64,000 nt of DNA, from NCBI GenBank assembly GCA_000467715.1, contig AJFK01000546.1, positions 62,001-126,000 on the forward strand, read 5' to 3'. How positions within the stretch are numbered: position 1 is the first letter of the stretch; each line of letters starts with the position of its first letter. Shown in pieces: positions 55,975 to 64,000 of the stretch. The position numbers and the translations under genes were made by a program. The stretch is from Hysterium pulicare CBS 123377. Lineage: Eukaryota; Ascomycota; Dothideomycetes; Hysteriales; Hysteriaceae. The notes under the pieces are model-generated. The model saw nothing but the letters and a program-made list of their open reading frames with translations. It did no database searches and was not told the origin of the DNA.

Positions 55975-58235
55975 TTCCGGAGACGTTCTGTGCAAAGCTT
56001 GGGTTGGTGCACCAGCTTATCCTGCAGTAGGTTGAGAGAGTAGGTGGTTGAAGAGAGTCTCGAAGGAATGCCATTCACTTTTATGTACCATGTGTTGCCT
56101 CTGGAGCTACGCCATGCCTGCATGCCAAGCCGTCCTGGATCGGGAAAAGAGGCTCAGACATTGGCCAAACCATCAACCCAGACTCTCTTTGCACAGCCCT
56201 CACGGCAAACTTTTCTCCACCGCACCCATCCGCAACATCCCCTGTCTTGCGTCTCTACAGGCTCGGCAGACGCAGCAAGATAGCCAGGTATCCACCGGGG
56301 CTTTCTGCCGGCTTTGCTTTGTCCAAAGCCGCAATATTGACACAAGGCGGCTTAAGGTCGAAGTCCTCTAAGGTACCTGTTAGGTGTCAACATTTGTTTA
56401 GGAAGTCGACATTGCGCAGCAAATATCACTGAAGTTTAACACGAAGGCTGGATCCACGCATGACTTGTTCCCAAAAGTGCTGAAGTCCTTCCGGGGATTA
56501 GGTTTCGAAAGGCTGAAGTTCATCTGTCTTACTTTCATCCACCTCAGATGTAGAATGATTCTTCCCGCAAACTGCCTTGCTGACGCTCCAAACTCAGTTT
56601 GACGGACAAGGACTGCGGCCAGCGTCCTGCATTGCTCATGATAACTGAAGGCGTGGCTTACGGTGCCGGCAAACATGCCTGGTCACCTGCGGTCAATACT
56701 GCGAATTCTAATGGCGGCAACACTCTTCTAGCTCCTCCGACTTCTCCTATTGCTTTTATTTATTTAATTGAGAGTCACAAAACTTTTTTTTCGTATTCAT
56801 ATGAGGCAAGTCCACATGCGGCAGAAGGATCAGCCCAAAGACCCCAAACATATTTCCTCACAAAGCCACCTACAAACGATTTATTGGGAACACGGGCTTA
56901 AGTTGAGTGAAGCCTTCCCTTATAGAACCTTCTAATATCCGAACAATGGCAGGGTTGTTGCTTTAAGCGCCGAGACACGCTTCGAAAGATTCTCCAAGGA
57001 AGATGCTGATATATCATCGCTTTGATCAAGCCCAAGTATGCCATAGAGGGGATCTGCGGTTGCAATTGGGCCTATTTCGTTGAACTGTCCCACTCAATTT
57101 ACAAAGAGGAGCTCAACAATGCTCAGGAGTTGCTTGGTACCGAGCGAAAGGCTGTTCACTATTCGCCCTCTCGCTATCTTAATAGCACGGCCGCGGATGT
57201 CTGCATCCGGACGCGACCGTACGGTTCTGAACAATCTGCACATGCAGTCACTGCAGCTTAATGCTTTAAGGCTTCTCAGGGACCACATGGCGGAGGATTA
57301 TTGGAAAACTTAGTGCTGTAGCACACTCAACCCACTGTTATTAAATAACCTATGGACGGCATCATCCTGAATCAGACGCTTCTCGGGAATTGTCGCACTG
57401 CTCCATCAGTGGACTGTGTAGTACACAGATGGAGTGGATGGGACGAAGAGGGGGTGGCGGAGCCTGCAGATCGGCTAAGAATCCGAGTATGGATGGAGAT
57501 AAGGGCCAAGCACGTAAGAAGGACCAGAGAAGAAGAGAGTAAGGGAGGAAAGAAGAGGCTAAGATGGCTCTTAAGTGGTGAAGAGGGCACCGCGATGTAT
57601 CTATGTAGCCTGCATAGGCGCCTAGCTCTCAAGGTCTGAAAACCCTCTCATCCACATCACCTTGTATCCATGTATCCAATGTAGTGAGATAATTTGAATT
57701 CAACGGGTTGAAATATAAGTAATCAAGAAGGGCTAAGAATTCGCTCGCTAATGCCATTCTGATTATGAAGAATGCTGAAGCAGAAAGTGTTGGTAGAAAT
57801 TCAAAAGCAATATTTAGAAAGCCTCAAATGACTGTCTAGTGCATGCTTTTGACTTGAGATTATACCCTTGTGTATATGTGATTGTAGATATGCTCGCCAT
57901 TGCCGTACCGAACTTTGTCCCCTCGCCGGAAACGAGAAATTGTGAACGACTGTGGCTGTCATGCTGTGGCCGGCTGTGACTGAGGCAGGCCGGATTATAG
58001 TAAGGCCGTCGAAAGCTTATCCTTGCATTAGCGGACATCTGCACTTTCTTTGTGCCGCAATCGTTCAACCATTACAGCTTTACTCCGTACCTTACCTCTC
58101 CACCCGCAATCTCAGCTGCGCCGAACTCTCTCACCCATAGTCACTCGCACTCGCGACCAACACAGCCTCACAGACACCAACCTCAGGTCCTGGCAAACCT
58201 TCCTGAGCCTCCACGTAACCTCCAACGCCGCCAGC
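55975..58235. other. 2.3-kb divergent intergenic region of calcipressin and RPB3
   Basis: I see no gene. Short frames occur on both strands without family resemblance. Such length may hold regulatory sites for calcipressin, which is usually stress-induced; none was assigned. Confidence 0.4.
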
Positions 58236-59356
58236 ATGGATCCCTACGATGTTGAAGGTGGCGCAATCAACGTGCGCTTCGTCCATGTGCGCTTTATCTT
58301 CTCACCTTGGTGTTGAAGCCGAACTAATATGGCGTAGGCTGATCCCACCCGTGCAAACTTCTTGATCCAGAACTTCGACCTTGCGACCGCGAATTCCTTA
58401 CGACGTGTCATGCTATCTGAAGTTCCTACCTTGGCCATCGACGTAGTAGAAGTAATCGACAACACTTCCGTCCTCGCCGATGAATTCATCTGTCACCGTC
58501 TCGGCCTCATTCCATTAAACTCAAAGAACGTGGACGATGTGCTTTACTCGCGAGATTGCGAATGCGAGGGGTTCTGTGACCAATGTAGTGTCATTCTCAC
58601 GCTGAACGCACGGTGTACAGGCGATGAAGTCATGAAGGTTTATGCGCGGGATCTGGTAGTGAGTGAGGGACGACCTAACGAGGAGGTGGGAACACCAGTC
58701 ATAACGGATCCGGACGGTTTGGGCAGCGTGATCGTGAAGTTGAGGAAGGGCCAGAACATCAATATGAAGTGCATTGCGAAGAAGGGCATAGCAAAGGAAC
58801 ATGCGAAGTGGGCGCCAAGCGCGGCGATCGGATTCGAGTATGACCCTAGCAACAAGCTGCGACATCTGGATTATTGGTACGAAGAGGACGCGAAGAAGGA
58901 GTGGTAAGTGGACACCCAAAATCTCTTCCCCCGAACTTGCAAATCTGGCGTGTCGGTTCATAATTTGGAGACGCGCTAACATGTCTGAACAGGCCCATAG
59001 ACGAACACAACGCCAACATAGACGGCATTCCACAAGAAGGCGAGCCATTCGATTTCGACGCAGAGCCTTCCCGCTTCTTCTTCGACGTCGAGACAGTCGG
59101 CGGTCTAGAGCCGGATCAGATTGTCCAACAAGGCATTAAAGTGCTGCAGCATAAGCTCGCTGCTATCATTGCGGAGCTGGGTACCGATGAAGCTGCGGAT
59201 GGCTTCGGTGGTGCCCAGAGTCCTCAGATGAACGGAGGATATGGACAAGATCAAGGTTATACTACGCCGTATGGCAATGCAAGTGTTTGGGGTGGTGGTG
59301 GTGGACAGACGCCATACGGAGCTACACCTTATGGTGGAAATGGGAATCCTTGGTGA
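58236..59356 (+). CDS. RPB3: RNA polymerase II subunit RPB3
   Basis: Three exons (58236-58286, 58338-58903, 58993-59356; introns 51 and 89 nt) give 326 residues. After a short first exon (MDPYDVEGGAINVRFVH) comes the alpha-like core: NFDLATANSLRRVMLSEVPT, AIDVVEVIDNTSVLADEFIC and HRLGLIPLNSKNVDDVLY. Zinc ligands sit in CECEGFCDQC. Later landmarks are KCIAKKGIAKEHAKWAPSAA and YWYEEDAKKEW joined to PIDEHNA, then FFFDVETVGGLEPDQIVQQG. The tail is Gly/Tyr/Gln-rich (TPYGATPYGG) as in other filamentous fungi. Rpb3 pairs with Rpb11 as the assembly platform of Pol II in the nucleus. Confidence 0.95.
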
Positions 59357-59945
59357 TGACCATAGAGCGCTCACATTCTCATCCTTTCCACTTAAAACTA
59401 CAGATTTCAGAGTTCTCTGCCAGCTGACCAGTCTCCTGCACGTCTTTCACCCGCAGGAGAGCTTTTGTACCTATACTCACAGTGCCTTTTGCAGGATTCA
59501 TGGAGCTTGGGCTTGGGCATACATCCGGCGTCTCGGGCAGTTATAATGGACGTCACACATTGAAGATGTCATATTTTCACATTCTTCAACCAGAAGGGGC
59601 GAATGGAAAGTTTCCCGTGCGTATTCCAGATAGTCAAGGCCCAGCAAGGTCCAAATAAATTGAAGGCCTATATCTGACTCTTCATAATCAAATATGCTAT
59701 CCAACGCTAACTCTCAGGAGTTCTTTTGAGAAATGATTATTGTACATTTATGATGCCACACAGACCCATATCGGCAGAAATTGCGAGGAGAGGGGAATAT
59801 TTACAATAGTTGGAAAACTTTGGATCTAATAACGCCTGTTCTTTTGACCGGGGTGCCGAAAGTGTGCTGTTTATACAAGGATTGAAGGATAAGTTGCGAT
59901 TCATCAGGATATAGAGGAGTGGCGAGGAGATGAGGGCGGCTCGAT
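59357..59945. other. Intergenic, convergent 3' ends of RPB3 and GrpE
   Basis: No gene recognised. Expected to contain the two 3' untranslated regions. Confidence 0.5.
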
Positions 59946-60847
59946 TTATGAATTTTTAACGACACCGACCTTGGCAGGCTATTACAGAAGAGGTAGAAGA
60001 GTTAGCACACGTCCTTACACAACCAGGTCTATCGGAGACATACCCTTAGTATCCGTCCATTAAGCTTAAATCCCTTCTGCTGAGTATAAAAGACATTTCC
60101 GTCTTCCTTATCCGGCTGCGGCGCCTGGAAAACAGCCTCATGGATGTTCGGATCGAATTTCTCATTCTCGACACTGGGATCGAATCTCTCTAGCCCGTGC
60201 TTCTTCAATGTATTCATTAGGATGTTATCCGTCATCTTGAGACCATCGTGAAGTGTGACCAGATCTGGATTATCGGAGGTGAGTTTATCTGCGGGGACGG
60301 TGCCGAGGGCTCGATCGAGATTATCAACAGACTCTACGAGGTCGCGGGCGAAGCGTTGAAGTGCGAAGTCTTTGGCGGCTTGGATCTCGCGTTTGGTGCG
60401 TTCTTGGAGGTTGCGGAAGTCGGCAACGCTGCGGAGGTATTTGTCCTATTTGAGTATATACCTTAGCAAACATGCCTTCTGCATGGTGTAGGATTACAAC
60501 GAATTGTGGATCTTGAATGGCTTCGAAATCATGAAAGTAGTTAGTGGAAGAAGATTGCCGTGTTATACCTTCAGATCAATGATCTCCCTATCCTTTTTCT
60601 CTATCTGCGCCTTCATTTCCTCTGACTCCGAAGGCTTTTCTGTCACTTTCCCTTCCTCCGCTGAGCCATCGCTCTTCGCCGTCTCAGCAGACTCCGAATA
60701 CCATCTAAAAGATAACCGCTGCACCTGAGGCACGCGAGCTGTAAACGGAGACGGACGTCGTGAAATTGGTGAGAGGGAAGATGATCTGGGTTGGAAAGAC
60801 GAGCGCGACGCTCTTTGCGATGCTCGTAATATAGCTCGTGGATTCAT
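59946..60847 (-). CDS. MGE1: Mitochondrial GrpE nucleotide-exchange factor
   Basis: Three exons on the minus strand (60847-60569, 60445-60044, 59978-59946; introns 123 and 65 nt) give 237 residues. A long Arg/Ser-rich presequence (MNPRAILRASQRASRSSFQP) leads to a charged helix (QIEKKDREIIDLK). Joined across the intron it continues DKYLRSVADFRNLQERTKRE, then FALQRFARDLVESVDNLDRA, DGLKMTDNILMNTLKKHGLE and FDPNIHEAVFQ. The last exon supplies only PAKVGVVKNS, the typical GrpE end after NGRILR. Mge1 releases ADP from mitochondrial Hsp70 during import and folding. It is divergent from the PrpF-like gene. Confidence 0.95.
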
Positions 60848-61024
60848 TGTGTATGAGGTCGGAATGGCGAGTCAGATGGAGGTTGTGAGGCAATCATGGA
60901 GCTGTGTGAAATTTTCGGGATAGCATTGCAGCGCACGGACATTGCTCGGAGTTTAGGTCCCGTGATTCCACGAGCATCCATATATCAACTTCTTGCATGT
61001 CAATTCTCATCCACCTATCAAGAC
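60848..61024. promoter_or_regulatory. Shared 177-bp upstream region of GrpE and the PrpF-like gene
   Basis: The shortest divergent spacing in the window if the PrpF start at 61025 is right. The PrpF frame stays open further up to 60896, which would leave only 48 bp. Confidence 0.45.
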
Positions 61025-62305
61025 ATGTCGCTCGCAACCTCTTTTTGGCCATACCCCATATGCTCAAGATTACCATTGTATAACAGGGCCTTAACTTCAG
61101 AATATTTCTTCGGCTCTGGCAATATCCATCGAGTCGCTCACAGCTTCTCCACCACAGCTGAAATGCCTATCCAAACCTCCACACGCGCAGCATACTATAG
61201 AGGAGGCACCTCCAGGGCACTAATCTTCCAGCCTTGTCATCTCCCCCCCGACCGCACGAAATGGTCCTCCCTCTTCCTTCGAGCCATGGGCAGTCCCGAC
61301 CCATACGGCCGGCAACTGGACGGCATGGGCGCCGGCGTATCCTCCCTATCCAAAGTCTGCCTTGTAGAACCTACTGAGCATCCTGAAGCAGATGTCGACT
61401 ACACCTTCGTCGGCATCGGTATTGAGAAAGATGAGGTAGATACGGCGGGGAATTGTGGGAATATGTCGAGTGCCATTGGACCTTATGCATTCAATGAGAG
61501 GTTGTTGGCCGGCATGGAGTATGAGAGGGACGGAAATGTGGAGGTTAGGATTAGAAATACGAACACGGGGGTCATTATTAGGAGCACGTTTCCCGTTTCT
61601 AAAGGTCAGGCCGAGGTGAGGGGAGATTATTCCATTGATGGAGTGGCGGGAACGGGCGCGAGAATACAGCTCGATTTTCTGAAACCTGGTGGCGCAAAGA
61701 CGGGCAAGTTGCTCCCAACAGGGAATGCCATTGATCATCTTGCTGGTCTTGAGGTCAGTTGTGTGGATGCTGCAAATCCTTGCCTTTTTGTGAGGGCGGA
61801 AGATTTACGCATTGACGGAACGATTTTGCCAAATGAATTCGGTCAGTTGACAGAGAAGCTGGAATGGCTCGAACGTATTCGAAGAGCTGGTGCTGTGGCT
61901 ATGGGTCTTGTGAAGAGTGAAAACCAAGTTCCAAGGACGATACCAAAGGTTGGAATCGTTTCACAACGATCCACGCACAAGATTCTCTCTGGCGACACAC
62001 TTGATGGTGGTACCGTCGACTTAGTCGTCAGGTTCATATCGGATACTCAGCCTCATCGTGCCATACCATTAACTGCGGCTCTTTGCACAGCCGTGACCGC
62101 CAAAGTGAAAGGGTCGATCGTTGAACAATGTCTGGCATCAACTTCTGTTAGTGAAGATATGATCACTATTGGACACTCCAGCGGCAAGATTCAGGTGAAT
62201 GCCACAGTGAACAAGAATGGAGACGCAGAATGTGCGACTGTGTTTCGAACTGCGACACGAATTTTTGAAGGTAAAGTATTCTGGAACGGTCAAGAGAGCG
62301 GTTGA
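61025..62305 (+). CDS. PrpF-family (DUF453) isomerase, possibly mitochondrial
   Basis: A single exon. From ATG 61025 it encodes 426 residues; alternative in-frame starts are 60896 and 61163. The family body begins at the 61163 ATG (MPIQTSTRAAYYRGGTSRAL). Other landmarks: LFLRAMGSPDPYGRQLDGMG, VDTAGNCGNMSSAIGPYAF with the conserved Cys, NTNTGVIIRSTFPV and LLPTGNAIDHL. The family includes PrpF (2-methylaconitate isomerase of the methylcitrate route) and 4-oxalomesaconate tautomerase; the substrate here cannot be told. The 46-residue extension from 61025 is basic and Ser/Tyr-rich with no acid until late, like a mitochondrial presequence, which would suit a methylcitrate role. That extension is why I prefer 61025. 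Confidence 0.85.
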   Translation: MSLATSFWPYPICSRLPLYNRALTSEYFFGSGNIHRVAHSFSTTAEMPIQTSTRAAYYRGGTSRALIFQPCHLPPDRTKWSSLFLRAMGSPDPYGRQLDGMGAGVSSLSKVCLVEPTEHPEADVDYTFVGIGIEKDEVDTAGNCGNMSSAIGPYAFNERLLAGMEYERDGNVEVRIRNTNTGVIIRSTFPVSKGQAEVRGDYSIDGVAGTGARIQLDFLKPGGAKTGKLLPTGNAIDHLAGLEVSCVDAANPCLFVRAEDLRIDGTILPNEFGQLTEKLEWLERIRRAGAVAMGLVKSENQVPRTIPKVGIVSQRSTHKILSGDTLDGGTVDLVVRFISDTQPHRAIPLTAALCTAVTAKVKGSIVEQCLASTSVSEDMITIGHSSGKIQVNATVNKNGDAECATVFRTATRIFEGKVFWNGQESG

Positions 62306-62464
62306 AAAACAAAACGAATGTAGGAAGCCCATAGAAGGCGGCATCAATTCCACACTTCTCGAAGGTACATGATGTCCACAACCATAATCCAACCACTTCC
62401 CGCCTTGGCGAGGATAGTGAAGCTTACTGTCAGCCTATTTAGTAAAGCATGGTCTCGCTGAACC

Positions 62465-63264
62465 CTAGAAGCTGAGGTGGCACTGACCAATATTAGCGAT
62501 TCCAGTACAGTTATAAGAGGCGTTAGGTAAATCGAACTCACTGGAAGACACCCTCGTCTCACTAATCAACGCCGTAGTAGGAATACGATAGAGAATTAAA
62601 TACTCGCTGAAATGCTGCGTCTTGTCCATGTGACTTTCCACCCCGGCAGCAAAGAGATCCGACGCACGAAAGATCGGTCCTCTTCCCAAATGCGCTGTGT
62701 TGATGGCAACGACATAGCATTCCTTTCCTCCATTACGCTGGCTAAATCCTCGAGCCCATAGCTCGGCATGAGACTCATCGGAGAAGACAGAGATGACTTA
62801 ATAGTGGGTGTACAATCAGCATGAGTTTCAAAACCGGGGTGTTTGAGTACTACCAGAGCCCACTTGGTACTTCTACCTATAGTGTGCCCATCTCGGAGAA
62901 TCACTGAAGGGGCATCTGGGTGGACTATACAAGGCGAAAGTAAAGGGATGGGGATATGGTAATTTGTACCCGGACCTTACGTACAAGGACTGCTAACATT
63001 GGAAGCCCAGTTGAAGTGAGCCGACGCATAGAGTTTCAAGTCATGCGTGTTGGCTATGACCGTGTGTTGGTTTTTCGCCCGAAAGCCTTCGGAGGCGGAG
63101 AAGGCGGTTTGGCTTCCTGGGTAGTCTACGCGGTAGACTGTCGATGGCAAGGATTCTGGAGCTGGATCTGAAAAGGAACCGTGGGGGGAGCGAGTGGTTG
63201 GCACAGCTAAGAAAGTAAGTGAGTCCGAAAATTTCAGGAGCTTAGAGGAACTCATACATGTCAT
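62465..63264 (-). CDS. DUF7587-like hypothetical protein (exon structure tentative)
   Basis: On the minus strand from ATG 63264 an open segment reads STVYRVDYPGSQTAFSASEG, then FRAKNQHTV and HFNWASNVSSPCT, followed by donors near 62980. A second segment reads ISVFSDESHAELWARGFSQR, then VVAINTAHLGRGPIFRASDL, HFSEYLILYRIPTTALISE, ending at 62465. Together these resemble the fungal domain DUF7587 (opening LYRV, middle FxSxFxDxxHAxxWA, end EYLxxxxIP) that I recall from many Pezizomycotina. The junction is not settled: a donor GTAAGG at 62979 with an acceptor AAG near 62790 keeps frame with one long intron, but two shorter introns are possible. No function is known. Another single frame over 62596-62904 is probably a shadow. 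Confidence 0.5.
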
Positions 63265-64000
63265 GCTGGACGCTTGTAAAGCTTTGGGTACGAGAAGATT
63301 AGGTTAAGTATACATTAGATCCAAGCAGGATGGAGGCATTTTAAAGACAGCGAGCGAAGACCAAGGCCATCACGAATTGGCGGTAAGTTCAATAGCAACC
63401 AAACGAAAGCTATTAGGGAACGAGCATTGGATGCAGTCTTCCATACGCGACAAGGCATCCCTATTTCGATTGAGCAGTCCTGGGGAATAGACAAACGACG
63501 AACATGATCGAAGCGACAGCAATGCGATATAGCGCGACGAGGGGGAAATATCCATAGAAATCCTGAAATCATCAATAATAGCCTCTTCCTGTTTCCCAAG
63601 GACATCTCAGATCAACTCTGCCCGAAGGCCCATTGCGGCACTGCTCTATTAGTGGATGCCCCTCGGCAGCGTACAGTGCAGCGAATCGAAGAGATGCATA
63701 TCGAGAGACAGTGAGATGAGTTGTGCCAACTGCAATATTTCTGCTCATAAATGCTTGAAAGCCCAGTACTCAGGGAATAGGTCGAACGATCTCCGATACA
63801 TGGAATGATTCAATGAGATTAACACTGGATCTGTACGAGCCGATACTTCCTTGGTACTAGTTAAGTCGGAAAGGTTGTGATATGCCGAGTGCTCTGTTTG
63901 GTCCAGTATATGAAGGCTACGGCTACTTGCACTTCCCATCTCTTCCAAACAGGAATTCCTGAAAGTCGGTGAAACCCAAACATGCTGGGTGGATGTGCTA
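63265..64000. other. Right-end interval, no gene recognised
   Basis: Short frames on both strands (for example minus 63745-63948) show no family resemblance. A gene reaching in from beyond the right edge cannot be excluded. Confidence 0.4.

Noticed and set aside
63745-63948. 67-residue minus-strand frame near the right edge
   Set aside because: No similarity recognised and no supporting splice structure; could be the edge of an unseen gene but cannot be supported.

Overview
The window reads as nuclear DNA of a filamentous ascomycete (Pezizomycotina). Genes are compact, with introns of mostly 44-200 nt, GT..AG ends and CTAAC/CTGAC-type branch sites. It holds clear fungal orthologues (AP-3 sigma, Cnl2/NKP2, MMS22/Mus7, AMA1, a Pth11/rhodopsin-type membrane protein) and one DNA transposon ruined by what looks like repeat-induced point mutation (RIP). 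A Leotiomycete is my best guess, from overall protein flavour only. All gene models were made by hand from reading frames, splice sites and remembered family sequences; no database was searched.

Layout. 0-5.4 kb: start of exocyst SEC6 (cut by the left edge), a RIP-degraded Tc1/mariner element with near-perfect inverted ends, DPH3, frataxin and AP-3 sigma. 6.2-11 kb: a secreted GH5-like hydrolase with a 27-cysteine tail and a single-pass membrane protein. 11.5-18 kb: a TMEM135-like membrane protein, a bHLH regulator and a secreted CE1 esterase. 19.4-27.8 kb: Cnl2/NKP2, EAF3, a seven-helix rhodopsin-like protein, nicotinamide riboside kinase and a DUF1741/ARMH3 protein. 28.4-41.4 kb: a Gag1-clamp protein, a 2169-residue MMS22/Mus7, a 54-residue membrane microprotein, BET4 and the meiotic APC/C activator AMA1. 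41.8-44.7 kb: mitochondrial dicarboxylate carrier and mitochondrial Phe-tRNA synthetase. 44.7-48.8 kb: no gene recognised. 48.8-54 kb: a coiled-coil protein, PRPP synthetase and ribosomal protein S6. 55-63.3 kb: calcipressin, RPB3, GrpE, a PrpF-family isomerase and a DUF7587-like protein.

The region is mostly housekeeping: membrane traffic (SEC6, APS3, BET4), Fe-S and mitochondrial function (frataxin, DIC1, MSF1, GrpE), chromatin, chromosome and cell cycle (EAF3, NKP2, MMS22, AMA1), transcription and translation (RPB3, RPS6, DPH3) and nucleotide/NAD metabolism (PRPP synthetase, NRK1). Secreted hydrolases and receptor-like proteins are interspersed.

No secondary-metabolite cluster, CRISPR array, rRNA or tRNA gene was found, and nothing amounts to a clearly new system. 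The best leads are the unusually high share of tight head-to-head gene pairs (two of them possibly mitochondrial-mitochondrial), the GH5 cysteine-rich module with a splice/frame problem, the uneven RIP pattern of the transposon, and a cluster of ACCTAGGT palindromes upstream of the bHLH gene.
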